From assembly GCA_009760855.2 (NCBI GenBank), contig WPIO01000013.1:4641001-4705000 (forward strand): 64,000 nt of DNA, read 5' to 3'. The position numbers and the translations under genes are program-made. How positions within the stretch are numbered: position 1 is the stretch's first letter; every line of letters starts with the position of its first letter. Shown in pieces: positions 12,101 to 20,724 of this stretch. The notes beneath the pieces are model-generated. The model ran no database searches, was not told the origin of the DNA, and saw only the letters and a program-made list of their open reading frames with translations. The DNA comes from Cristatella mucedo (taxonomy: Eukaryota; Bryozoa; Phylactolaemata; Cristatellidae).

Positions 12101-14305
12101 CGTCGGCGTTTGGTATCACTGGTCTGGTCATAGCAAAGGCTGTTGCTTGGCGACGTTCATCCGGGGAACCTTAAGTATGAGGCACCCCAAGGGATCTATG
12201 CTTGATCTACTTCTGCTCACACTGTATACTCTACTCCTGGCCCGTGTAATTGCCAACCACTAGGCTTTCATTTGTATGTAGATGACACGCAGCTGTACCT
12301 TCACTTGAATATTGCTGCATTCCAGCATGTCAAACTCTCTTACGCGCTGGGTGTTAGCAGAGAGGTGGGGACATCTCATGATTTGACCACGTTTAAAAAG
12401 AAACTAAAAACGAATCTATTCATTACAGCATTTAGTGGGTACCTGTGATTCGACCTTTATGTGCGTATACGTGCTGACACTGTACATTTTGCCACTAACC
12501 ATACTTGCTTGCTGACCCTGTGCGTGTTACCCCTAACAAAGTTATTCTTGTCTTTTGAGCATGCTACCATTAGCCATTCGTTCGTGCTTCCTTTGCAGCA
12601 ATTGTAAAGCGCCTAGAAAGAGATTGGGTTCTGGGGGGGGCGCTTTATCAAATGCATTATTGTTATGGTTATGCTGCCTGCTCTTCTGACTTCAGGCGTT
12701 AAACTGTGTACCACCACCTCTACTTGTTCAATTCGTTTAACTCTACCTCAAAGCTTTTAAGACCTACCTTCAGGTTCGTAGGCTTTCCTACATTTGGAAT
12801 TTACTCTCGACTGATGGCACGACATCCCCTAACAGGACGAAATTTAGAAAGAAGCTAAAAACACCAGTTCCTCACAGCATTTGCTTGGCTTGCGTGAGTT
12901 ATCTTGTGTGGGTCTCCTTATGCTTGCTGACATTGGGCGTGTTATCACTAGCCCTGGACGCACTTCCTCTCCCTCGTGTTTTAATTCCCTATAGAGAGAT
13001 TTAGGTAATATGCTATACATGTGTCATTATTAGTGTTACTGTGACTTGATGGGTCAAACCATTCAGCGACTTGCTCACTCTGAGAATGAACTTGAGATGT
13101 GTCCAGACATCACACAAATTCGTATTCTGCTAGTAAAGTTGTAGTTGCTTGTCTGCACTCACTCGCGTGGTTTGCAGTTTGCTCGACCGCCTACCTGCAC
13201 GTGTGCCGAATGATCGGTGTCTGGTTAGTGGTATTTCCTGTGGCAGACTGATAGCTAGATATATTGTGTTTGCTGTTGCTTTGACTTTGCTGCAAATGAA
13301 CAGCCTCGTGGTGTTCATGCAGCCATCTTGTGTGCTCTTGTTTTACTGACACTCGAAGGTCCTAGGGGAGCACCAAGCGAGTAATCTCGAACTGAGCCGT
13401 GATGGCACACTAGATAAGGGGGTTGCTTTCATGACCCCGGTCCCGAGGTCGTGGGTTTGATTCCGGTGGTGGGCGATCCTTTATCGCCGCTGCAAGCGGT
13501 AGTGATAGCCGTCAAGACTCTTCTGTCGCTATACAAAAAGAGGTTGTTTAAGCAGCTAGGATTTTTGTGTGTGCCTTTGTTCATTATACATCACAGCTTT
13601 GGAGCGTTGGTGCCTGAGTTCAGTGATGTCTTGCGTTCTTTCTTGCTTAAAAATTTATTTTTCAATTGAGCTCAAGAGCTAATTCGTATGCTCATCCATC
13701 TGCCGTGCTGCCATCACATGGCTCGTGTTGGCTTCCATGTCAGGCCTACGAAGCTGCGACTGTGATGGCAAAGAAAGCTAAGAAGAAACTGAAAAAAGAT
13801 AAGAAGAAAGAGAAGGAGGCAGCTGCTGAAGCTGCCGAGGACGATGGGGTAAAGGCTGCAGAGGACAAAGTTGTGGAAAAGAAAAAGAAGAGGAAGCAGC
13901 AAGCCGACGCCGGTAGGTGTCGCTCACCGGATGCGAGCCGGGCTGGCTCAGCAGTTCCCCCCCCCCCCCCCCCCCCCCCGATGCCCATCTGCTGCCTGCC
14001 CTCGGGAAATACCTGGTCGCCGGCGGCCGCGGTTGCCGAGCGCTGCTGAATCCTACCTCCTCTCCGCCCTCCCCACCCGATCCAATCTGCTTGCAGACGA
14101 GGCTGCAGCAGAAGAAGTCGCTGCAGCAGAGGAGCGCTCTTCGAAGAGAAAGAAGGGTCGCGGCGGCGCAGAGACGACAGCGCAAGAAGAGGAAGGGGCG
14201 CCCGCCAAAAAGAAGAAGGCAAAAAAGAGCGACGATAGCGCTGCAGCGATCGAGGACGTCGATGAGCCTGTCAAGAAGAAGAAGTCTAAGAGTGGCCGCA
14301 CTTAG
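1..14305 (+). CDS. NOP56: NOP56 ribonucleoprotein, 3' nine exons (5' partial)
   Basis: Core protein of box C/D snoRNPs. With fibrillarin, NOP58 and the 15.5K protein it guides 2'-O-methylation and early pre-rRNA processing in the nucleolus. Exons: 1-154, 2117-2315, 7835-8022, 10597-10748, 11181-11281, 11367-11515, 11654-11775, 13744-13912, 14097-14305. Joined they read in phase for 480 codons plus TAG. The N-terminal 70-80 residues of the family lie upstream of the window. Family blocks seen in order: [111 protein letters not shown] and [17 protein letters not shown] Lys/Glu/Ala-rich tail follows, as in other NOP56 proteins. The third intron starts with GC instead of GT. NOP58 was considered, but the [20 protein letters not shown] block and the tail fit NOP56 better. 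Confidence 0.96.
155..2116 (+). other. NOP56 intron without recognised features
   Basis: GT-AG intron of 1962 bases. I saw no repeat copy of the window's LINE or SINE families, no convincing tRNA, and no C/D snoRNA with closed terminal stems. Confidence 0.6.
2117..2315 (+). CDS. NOP56: NOP56 exon b
   Basis: The acceptor TTGTAG|GG completes the Gly codon. The exon encodes [20 protein letters not shown], then the strongly conserved [20 protein letters not shown] and [16 protein letters not shown]. The donor AG|GTGAAA leaves two bases of an Arg codon. Confidence 0.95.
2535..3480 (-). mobile_element. LINE-A retrotransposon, 5'-truncated copy
   Basis: On the - strand the C-terminal part of a non-LTR polyprotein is readable ([20 protein letters not shown], then [19 protein letters not shown], then [20 protein letters not shown]). 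It is followed by a 3' UTR and the AAAGCGCC hairpin with an (ATT)n tail at the low-coordinate end. It lies in a NOP56 intron, antisense to the gene. Confidence 0.88.
3481..4200. other. Intronic stretch, nothing recognised
   Basis: Intron sequence of NOP56 with no gene, tandem array or family repeat that I could recognise. Confidence 0.4.
4200..4375 (+). mobile_element. SINE-1, degenerate copy
   Basis: The decayed head is followed by GAGGTCGTATGCTCGAGCCC (B-box region) and GAAGTGCCGGAATAGAGATT, the LINE-like tail, ending in A/T-rich repeats. Confidence 0.6.
4457..4584. repeat. 64-bp tandem duplication
   Basis: Two adjacent 64-base units, each starting TCATGTCAAAACCAGAAGG, differ at very few positions. 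They sit directly beside the 3' tail of a LINE-B copy. Confidence 0.85.
4585..5065 (-). mobile_element. LINE-B retrotransposon, 5'-truncated copy
   Basis: The - strand encodes the LINE-B C-terminus ([20 protein letters not shown], then [13 protein letters not shown], then [20 protein letters not shown]). A 3' UTR follows, ending in the GTTACGCAGG-type motif and a TACAT-type tail. Confidence 0.85.
5388..5525 (+). mobile_element. SINE-1 copy
   Basis: tRNA-like A box (GCCCCAGTGGTTAAGGTGCT) and a B-box region (GAGGTCGTGGGCTCCAG). The tail is TGCCTGTATAGAGATT with a hairpin, then an A/T-rich end. Confidence 0.8.
5700..5945 (+). mobile_element. LINE-B 3' fragment
   Basis: Short 5'-truncated copy. 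It matches the last 240 bases of the other LINE-B copies, including CTGCGTAACACCCACGTGGT, and ends with an ACATTACATT tail. Confidence 0.82.
5946..7834. other. NOP56 intron, nothing recognised
   Basis: No member of the window's repeat families recognised. A short open stretch on the + strand near 6545-6650 reads [20 protein letters not shown] but has no start, splice context or known match. Confidence 0.35.
7835..8022 (+). CDS. NOP56: NOP56 exon c, followed by a GC donor
   Basis: The acceptor GTTATAG|A completes Arg, then [17 protein letters not shown] and a lysine-rich helix lead to [10 protein letters not shown]. The only junction that restores the conserved SSMG-MDIS block uses ATGG|GCAAGT, a GC donor with an otherwise ideal consensus. 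Confidence 0.93.
8190..8315 (+). mobile_element. SINE-1, degenerate copy
   Basis: The head is eroded (a G8 run stands in it). The B-box region CCGTGGGCTCCGGCC and the tail GAAGTGTCTGAATAGCGATT remain recognisable. Confidence 0.65.
8555..8890 (-). mobile_element. LINE-A reverse-transcriptase fragment, degenerate
   Basis: Aligns by eye with the reverse-transcriptase part of the long copy near 35260-35560. Shared landmarks are GCATAGAAATAGAA, CTTGGCAATTACGTCAGC and GTGATGCCTAAG. Many stops, no 3' end. Confidence 0.7.
8965..9210 (+). repeat. Dispersed repeat with MADF-like fragment, copy 1
   Basis: Aligns over about 220 bases with 59380-59600. Both copies share an ATG (here 9090) opening MADxSTG and a downstream F-x-KS-xxxW pattern. 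This recalls the start of MADF domains, which occur in host regulators and in some DNA transposons. The frame is broken. Family assignment is an inference. Confidence 0.5.
9211..10265. other. NOP56 intron, nothing recognised
   Basis: No gene or family repeat recognised on either strand. Open frames here are short and carry no splice or domain support. Confidence 0.35.
10265..10332 (+). mobile_element. LINE-A or SINE-1 3' tail remnant
   Basis: Only the tail is present (GAAGTGCCTAGAAAGGGATT, GAGTTCTTGG, then TAATAATT), so it is either an extreme 5' truncation or a decayed copy. Confidence 0.55.
10597..10748 (+). CDS. NOP56: NOP56 exon d
   Basis: The acceptor TTTTTAG|GT completes Gly, then [20 protein letters not shown] and a helix ending ALIGEQ. 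The donor CAG|GTAATC is in phase 0. This block belongs to the Nop domain that contacts guide RNA and the 15.5K protein. Confidence 0.95.
11181..11281 (+). CDS. NOP56: NOP56 exon e
   Basis: The acceptor GTTACAG precedes [20 protein letters not shown] and [10 protein letters not shown], the most conserved part of the Nop domain. The donor AG|GTTTGG leaves two bases of an Arg codon. The following intron is only 85 bases long. Confidence 0.95.
11367..11515 (+). CDS. NOP56: NOP56 exon f
   Basis: The acceptor TTAAAG|G completes Arg. The exon encodes [40 protein letters not shown] and IASRIDCFS. The donor is G|GTATGT. Family alignment by eye is almost gap-free. Confidence 0.95.
11654..11775 (+). 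CDS. NOP56: NOP56 exon g
   Basis: The acceptor TCTGCAG precedes [19 protein letters not shown] and [20 protein letters not shown]. The donor GAG|GTCTGT is in phase 0. This is the end of the globular core. Confidence 0.94.
12040..12665 (+). mobile_element. LINE-A copy with internal deletion
   Basis: Starts in the reverse transcriptase (RNADLG region) and passes a YVDDTQLY-like site. It then jumps to the C-terminal [20 protein letters not shown] region. It ends with the 3' UTR and AAAGCGCC hairpin, whose loop is G-rich here. Confidence 0.8.
12780..13030 (+). mobile_element. LINE-A 3' fragment, degenerate
   Basis: Decayed match to the LINE-A C-terminus (GACATCCCCTAACAGG, then AAGCTAAAAACACCAG) and the first part of its 3' UTR. 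No tail hairpin. Confidence 0.6.
13395..13560 (+). mobile_element. SINE-2 copy
   Basis: tRNA-like head with a B box (GTGGGTTTGATTCCGG), then GGCGATCCTTTATCGCC and the body AGTGATAGCCGTCAAG. The tail is CGCTATACAAAAAGAGG, ending AGCAGCTA. It lies 180 bases before a NOP56 exon. Confidence 0.8.
13744..13912 (+). CDS. NOP56: NOP56 exon h (start of charged tail)
   Basis: The acceptor ATGTCAG precedes [20 protein letters not shown], then alternating Lys and Glu/Ala runs. The donor G|GTAGGT leaves one base. Low-complexity KKE/D tails are usual for NOP56 and NOP58. Confidence 0.93.
13957..13979 (+). repeat. C23 homopolymer in NOP56 intron
   Basis: An uninterrupted run of 23 C within the 184-base last intron, 45-67 bases after the donor. 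Confidence 0.97.
14097..14305 (+). CDS. NOP56: NOP56 terminal exon
   Basis: The acceptor TTGCAG completes Asp. The tail is rich in Glu, Ala and Lys, with four KKxK-type clusters, and ends [10 protein letters not shown] before TAG at 14303-14305. It lies only 184 bases after the previous exon. Confidence 0.93.
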
Positions 14306-14569
14306 GCGCGCGCACTCAGTCAGATCTTCCGCCGGCTTCGGTCGAGCGCAGAATCGCCCCGTGCGAGCGCAGCCGTGCACCGCCCATGTCATACTGCTGC
14401 TCTGCTCGCTGTAACTCTTTGTGTCAGTCTATTACTTCTTGCGGATAGCCACCGGCGGCTTGCTATTAATTTTTTTCGAGGTCCTATAAAGTAGTGAAAA
14501 GGAAGTAGTTTCTTTTTTCACAAATCTCGCTGAGTTGCTGGGCTCAGTGATGAGTGGTTAGCTCGCTCT

Positions 14570-14804
14570 TCAGTCCGAATCGTTTTCACTCTTGCTGTCG
14601 AAGATACTTAGTGCTCGCATGGCCTCGGTAGCATCCCGCTGTCGTTCCTCGCTGGGGTCGAGCGCAATTTCGTACGAATTGTGCAAGATGTATGGTAGCA
14701 TGGACTGCTGTCTATCCACACCAGGTTGAAGCGAAGCGCGCTGAATCTGAAATAAACGTCCCGTCGTCGGTACTGACTGTAGCTGTGGGCCCTCTGGCTC
14801 ACCC
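14570..14804 (-). CDS. Unidentified terminal exon on - strand, convergent with NOP56
   Basis: Read on the - strand, an acceptor ATTTGTCAG at 14805-14813 opens a stop-free stretch of 77 codons. It begins GEPEGPQLQSVPTTGRLFQI, passes MLPYILHNSYEIALDPSEER, and ends MRALSIFDSKSENDSD before TGA at 14570-14572. The composition (hydrophilic helix, acidic Ser-rich end) looks like a genuine protein C-terminus. The high-coordinate edge matches a splice acceptor that leaves one base of a split codon. I do not recognise the family. Upstream exons would lie above 14813 on the - strand and were not found with confidence. It could instead be chance open frame in the NOP56 3' UTR. Confidence 0.4.
14751..14756 (+). 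terminator. Candidate NOP56 poly(A) signal
   Basis: First AATAAA after the NOP56 stop, 446 bases downstream. It lies inside the candidate terminal exon on the opposite strand, so the two 3' ends would overlap. Confidence 0.5.
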
Positions 14805-14999
14805 CTGACAAATATCAAAGCTAAGTGCATGCAACGGTCTGCAGGTATTGTGCAGCTTGAAGCTGGTATGACTACCTGGACAACTAATACCTACACAACT
14901 GCAATATATCAGCTTTCTGAAATCGGAACGTGCAACAAACAGTTTGCAACATAAACTTGTTGCACTTGTAAATCGACAGGTGCCAATGTGCAATTAGAT

Positions 15000-15835
15000 A
15001 CAGTGATCACAGAATTTGGAGGACTGACATATAATGTTATTTAATGTGCCTTTTGATAGATACGGTCAATGCCGGTTGTTTTTGTTATGGAATCTGCATA
15101 AGTATCAGGTTTCAGCCTGTCATTAAGCTATGGTTTAGCAGATACTGGGTTGTAGCTAGGAAATTAGTGGGCTAGCAGCAGCCTTCATGAAAAGATAGCT
15201 TGCGATGATAGCTAAGATGAGTCTACCTGGATGAGACCCTTCTGCAGTCACATGCATTCACTATCCAGATTAAGACCCCTCGGTGGCTGGTTTAAAAAAA
15301 ATTACCGTCTCGTGAGGTAGGGTGGCTAAAACTCGATGTTTACATTGCCAATTGTTAAAGTTGCCAAAAATTACCATTAAGCTTCGGTGGCTGTTTTATA
15401 GTAAATGGCTGCTTGGTTGGTTCTAAATCCCATTTATTCGTGCGGCACATTTTCTAAGAAGCTGTGATGGCTCCAGCGTTAGGACATACTAAAATCATAA
15501 TAGTCAATTCATTTGTACAGTGCTCACACAGAACTGAATCCCGTTCTACGTACACGGGCCATTGAAAAAAGTCTGTCTGCAAGGCTTGATTCGTAACAGG
15601 TGCAGGGATTTTTTTTAAGAGGCAAATATTTTGCCCTAACATTGATCAATGGTGCCTTTTTCTGCTCGTGTATATATATTTATGTGTGTGCTCGCACGGG
15701 CGCTTGTGTGTGAATAAATTAAGTTAATGCTCTATTAAAATAAAATCAACTCGTGTAATTAGAGGAATATGGATTGTAAGGATGGTTTCTAATGGAGTTA
15801 GCGGTTGCATCAGCAGCAGGGAGCTAAACAGTTAG
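15000..15835. other. Intergenic stretch, nothing recognised
   Basis: A/T-rich sequence downstream of NOP56 without repeat-family match, apart from a short TATATATATTTATGTGTGTG run near 15670. Confidence 0.4.
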
Positions 15836-15839
15836 GTTC

Positions 15840-16672
15840 CTCGGAGGTTGGGTCCCTCTCGATGCCGTACCCGTCAAAGGTGTCGTGTTCGACAGCTGCC
15901 TCAATTTCAAAAGCTCCATTCATAAGACTGCCTCTACAGCTAGCCACCACATCCGATCCATATCCAAGATTAGGAGCTGTCTCCCACAGTGGCTTGTAAA
16001 CAATTTAACTAGCTCCTTAGTTCTGTCTCGGCTTGATTATTGTAATTCCCTTTTGGCTGGGCTACCAAAGAAAGCTATTATGCCACTACAGCAGACTATG
16101 AATATGGCTGCAAGGCTGGTCTTAAAGTCCCAGCGGTTTGCGCACGTGTCACCTTTGCTGGAAGAGCTAGGATGGTTGCCGGTTGAGCAAAGGATACAGA
16201 GCAAAGTTCTTACGCTGACCCACAAGGCCCGCCACGGCTTGGCTCCTTCATACCTAGCTGAACTGCTGCATTAGTTTAAGCCTCTTCGCGCCCTCAGGTC
16301 CTGTGTGGACAATAAATTAGCTGTCCCATTCCTCCGCTTAAAGACAGTAGGCGACAGAAGCTTTAGCTCTGCAGGTCCTAGACTGAACTCGCTTCCACAA
16401 TTCTTACGCAACGACATCTACTCTCCAACTGCCGACTATGGCACATCTTTTTCAGCGGTCCTGAACTGCTACTTCTATGCTACTCACTACCTCAACTGCT
16501 CTCCTGACTCTGCTATGCTTCCCACTTTCTCTTTGTTGCGTGAGACGAAGTCTGTTGGCTACCGAATGCGTACCGAAAGCCGCTTAGGCTGTGAGTGCGC
16601 TATACAAAACTCTCCTGCGTAATACCCACATGGTCTTTATGACTTTGTGGAGTTACTGACGGAGATACAACA
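15840..16672 (+). mobile_element. LINE-B, longest uninterrupted 3' part
   Basis: The + strand encodes VVFDSCLNFKSSIHKTA, SSLVLSRLDYCNSLLAGLP, MNMAARLVLKSQRFAHVSPL and HGLAPSYLAELLH. A TAG at 16272-16274 interrupts the frame, then the DNKLAVPFLRLKTVGDRSF part and the end of the frame follow. The 3' UTR is CTGCGTAATACCCACATGG and TGTGGAGTTACTGACGGAG. This is the best copy for reading the LINE-B C-terminal domain. Confidence 0.88.
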
Positions 16673-16679
16673 ACAGGCG

Positions 16680-17700
16680 TGCTTCGCGTTCCTGCAAATG
16701 AGCGCCAAGCCTCAGAGGTCTACTGAGTATAACTTGACCTCAAGAGATCTAGTTATGCACTAATTAAAGCGGGGAATATGGCATTGGTTGAATTAGGTAG
16801 CGAAGCCCGCCCTAAAACGCTAAAACCATATACCGGGCGGAGATGACCTACCCCAGGGGGAAAATGTCCGTACCCCATTCTGACTGTTTTAAGATAGTTC
16901 CATTAACTTGGATCGAAACTTCTAGCCTCGAGTCAGGTGCTGATGACTCACCGAACAGCAGTGAACTGTTAAAATACCTTATTCAAGGGTGTGGGCTCAA
17001 GTGGATGGTCAACTACTATATAGTCACCCAAATGATCTAGGGGCTGAAGAGCATTTTGGACTTGCATTATTTCTTCAGAATGAAGCTACCGACGGTTTTA
17101 GAATTAGTTATCCGGTTCGCTCTCGTGCAGATGGCCCTCGGAGCATAGCTTCCGGTTCTGCAAATGGGACTCTTTTTCAGGGCATCTATTGATAGCAAGG
17201 CTTTCGGGTGACGCGTATCGATTTTCAACTATTTCAAAATTATGGTCAAACCATTTTTGTGCGACTGAAAAGCTAGTTCTATGGAGAGGCTAGCCAGGTC
17301 GGTCGTGCACCATTGACACAAAGCTTACAGATCTTTAGATAAGGCTGCAAAGTTCTCGAGTGGCAAGCTTTTACGTCACACGTTTAATATTTGCTGCAGA
17401 TGGGTTATCATCACAATTTTTGTTTGTAGATATATTTAAAGAGGCCCCCAACAGGGCGCAATTTTTTCTGGAAGCCGGCTCTTCCAATCGGGTACGATCT
17501 TTTCACATGGCGTTTGGAAGGAGGCCTGCGGTCGGCGTACCTTTAGCACGAAGCTAAAGGCTCACCTGATGTAATTGTAGCTAAAGTGAACAGCTAGCAT
17601 AAAAGTAAGAGAACATACGTGGGTAAAGAGCTTTTCTGTGCAGATTTTAGAGATGAGAAAACCGACCTTTTGTCAGTGCTGAACGACGAAGTATACCCAG
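16680..17700. other. Unassigned stretch
   Basis: No recognisable gene or family repeat. Short open frames on the + strand have no domain or splice support. Confidence 0.35.
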
Positions 17701-18320
17701 CCTGTCCAAAGTAAAGTTCAGGCTACACACCATGCTCTAGGTGAGCGTAGTAGACCTCTTTTATGACGGCGCCAAGCAGTTGCTCCCTCATTGCTGACAC
17801 GCACGAAAAGTACAGGTGGTGGTGCTAGGCGTACCGTAACGCGAGACGCCTTTCGCTTTTTCAGCCTGTCGATATCCTCCGATCTTCTGTCCAGCGAAGT
17901 CATTCTTTTTGCCAGAGCATCCATCGACTCCTGGACTTGCACCTTGGCGAAATACCGCTTTAGCTCTGCAAATTAAACGCACTGCTCTGCACCTGCATTT
18001 CTCCACAGATTGCAATGCAACGCATTCGCGAACAAAGATGTCAGCATTATTTATTGTCGCTGAGCTCAGGGTTCGCGATGGGCTCCTCCATTCTCTCGGC
18101 GACGCCATCGTTCAATCGGTTTCCTGAAGAAATTATTCTTCCGCCAGCCGCGTCAGCTCCTGCTGGCCTCGTAGTAGCATGGATCACCGTACTGGCATGG
18201 CGGTAAGCAAGCAGCCGTTTGCTGTCTCGAATTCGGATGTCGTGCATTCAAAATTAAAGCTCAACCCTCCCACTTGCCACTCGTCGTTAAGCGAGTCCAT
18301 ATAGCAGGCCCAGGCTGTAA
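17701..18320 (-). other. Unassigned stretch with coiled-coil-like open frame
   Basis: The - strand carries an open frame (17718-17942) reading QVQESMDALAKRMTSLDRR then SEDIDRLKKRKASRVTVRL, a heptad-like charged helix. Neighbouring frames are broken. It may be a decayed transposon or pseudogene. No family recognised. Confidence 0.25.
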
Positions 18321-18559
18321 GACCCCTGTCTACTTGAGAACAACCAGAGAGCGAGCATCGGCACATTCATTCACACTGTCGCCGTAATTCGCCAACACTT
18401 CTGCAGCTGTAGCTCTTACTTACGCATCGGGTCTTCCTCCCGGAATTTGAATTTCGTTGGCTCTACAAAATTAAGCTGGATTATTATCGCCGACTGTAGA
18501 TCGAAAAACTCCACAATTCCACACGTTACCTTGAGTCAGCGAAACAATGTCCGTACCTG

Positions 18560-18890
18560 TCGGGCATCATAGTGTATAATGTTGGTTGTGCCTAGCAGTG
18601 CCAGATCTATACACCGTACAAGTAGCACAGTGTGACTGGGGTCTAGAGGACTAGTAGTCTTCCTTGAATGGTAGATGAAATTCAAGATGTGGTCACTCAC
18701 GGCCTCCTTGAATGTCGACGTTGAGGTGCTTCGGGGATTTGAGGGATGGGAGTACTGTGGAGTTGTAATTGAAGGACGCGAGTCAAGAGGGAAAACCCTC
18801 GCGGCTGATTCTCTGATCTTGCTGAGAAAGAAGCGAAGAGAGAAGCGGCCTCGATCGACACAAGGATCACTGGGTAACTGGAGCTAACCT
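18560..18890 (-). mobile_element. LINE-A-like fragment upstream of the RT domain
   Basis: Aligns with 35925-36118 in the long LINE-A copy. Shared landmarks are GTCTAGAGGACTAGTAGTC, GTCGACGTTGAGGTGC and TCTGATCTTGC, corresponding to the linker before the reverse transcriptase. Degenerate. Confidence 0.65.
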
Positions 18891-18952
18891 AGGAGTAGTT
18901 AAGGAGGCAGTCGATCGATCTCTGACATCGACATTTTCGGATTGTCCATCTG

Positions 18953-19125
18953 TCAATCAACAAACTTTTCATAGAAGCTGTACTTGGCCTTTCCTTTGGT
19001 CGATTGGTATGATCTCCAGTAGTCTTCGTATGAATGACGAGGGACAGTCATTCCTGACCACGTGTGTGCTTTCACAAGCTTGCCCTCAGTAGAACTAGCC
19101 GGTTTAATGTCTGCAGCAAACTTCA
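18953..19125 (-). CDS. Possible terminal exon, unidentified
   Basis: Read on the - strand, TTTGCTGCAG is a possible acceptor. It is followed by DIKPASSTEGKLVKAHTWSG, MTVPRHSYEDYWRSYQSTKG and KAKYSFYEKFVD, then TGA. The aromatic- and Lys-rich composition looks protein-like, but the frame is short and no family was recognised. It is flanked by LINE fragments, so a decayed transposon gene is an alternative. Confidence 0.22.
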
Positions 19126-19469
19126 GGCAGTCTGGGCGAGGGGTCACCGTGTGCGTAGTCCGAGACAGCATCGACGTTAAGGGCCTTTATGTTTTGCAAT
19201 TCACAGATATTTTGCATTTGGAGAGGGGCACACACTATAGACTGAATGAGATCCGCACTTGGTCAGATACGCAGAACTTGGTACAAATAGGGAATGACAG
19301 GATACACTGGTGGGAGAGTAATTGATGTGTGCGATGCTTGCTGTTAGTGGGGGGGGGGTTCGCAAACCTGAACCACAAAAGAAAATGAGTCAGTCAGCAC
19401 ACTTTAAGCTCATCCATAACGAAGAAAGGTAAATTTTGCACACAGAATCCAAATAAGATTGAATAAATC

Positions 19470-20724
19470 CAAGATAAGGGATGACTTAGTACCTGGGGGC
19501 GAAAGATTATGGCCACCATTGGCAGGTTGTCGTCGGAGGCACTCAAAACAAGATTCGAGCAACACTAATAATCGCCAAGTCCTCCTCGAGCGCCTCTCAT
19601 CGCGCCTGGGTATCACTGGCTCTGCACTCCAGTGGCTCAGATGCTATCTCAGTGGGAGACTCCGAAGTATCTATGCAAACGGACGAAGATCATTCGAAGA
19701 ACCACTAAAGTACAAGGTAGCTCAGGGCGCTTGGTCCACTTTGATCCCTCGAGTACATCGCATTCTCTCAACTCCCTTGCTGCACGTATTGCTGACATCA
19801 CCACATGGATGGCAGAAAATGTTCTCAAATTGAAAGACGATAAAACCAGCTTACTTGTCATGGGCAAACCAATCGCGACTTACAAAGTTGGAGAGCTTAA
19901 CGCTCAAAATGGGTTCTCCTAACGTTTGTACTGCTGCATCTTCACGAAATCTAGCTGTAACTTTTCAAAGTGACCTTTCACTAACCGACCAAATCACCAC
20001 TGCAGTCAAGTCTTCCCACTTTCAGCTACATAACATTGCTAAAATTTGGGCTTACTTTGACGAGGGTACTAAATCCAAATTGGTCCGTGCATGTGTGATA
20101 TCATGACCAGTTAAATTCATGACGGGTCTCAACTTTGTAACTCACGGCTTGTTGGTCTACGGGCCTATGCAATCAGCTTACAGCTGGTGCAAAGCTACAG
20201 CTAAGCTTGTCTGTCGTGAGCGTCGCAGTTGCCACATCACTGCACTTTTGCCGACGCCCCACAGGATCCCAGTCATATAGCACATCGACGTTAAGGCTCT
20301 CTCGTTCACTCTTAAATCCCTTCCTTCTACGGCTCCAGCCTACCTGTCAGATCTACTTTCCACCAGGTCAAGCATCTAACATCTGCTTCTCTTATGTACA
20401 TCGTTTAGCCGTACCTCTTACGAACCTCAAATCATTCGGAGACCACATTGTCTTTCGTTCGTTCGCTCCCAACGCTGTAGCTGACTCCCGACTGAGGGCA
20501 CATCTGACTTGACGACATTTAAAAAGAAGCATGAAACGTACCAGTTCATCACAGTATTTCTTTGGTCGTCGGAATTCGTCCTTTGAGTGTTTCTACTTGC
20601 TGACACTGTACATGGTACCACCAACAATATTTTACATGTTGAAATTTTGCTCGTCACCACTAAATACGTTATGCTTGTTGACATTGAGCACGTTAATACT
20701 AACCATTTGATCATGCTTCCTTTG
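19470..20724 (+). mobile_element. LINE-A copy, frameshifted (5' part of an interrupted copy)
   Basis: Reverse-transcriptase and C-terminal segments are split over frames: LLERLSSRLGITGSALQWLR, then DDKTSLLVMGKP, then FQSDLSLTDQITTAVKSSHF. It is cut at CCTTTG by an antisense LINE-A. Its hairpin tail resumes at 21506. Confidence 0.82.

Noticed and set aside
13746-14392. Long - strand Ser/Leu/Arg-rich frames opposite the NOP56 tail exons
   Set aside because: They are antisense shadows of the Lys/Glu/Ala-coding repeats and the C23 run.
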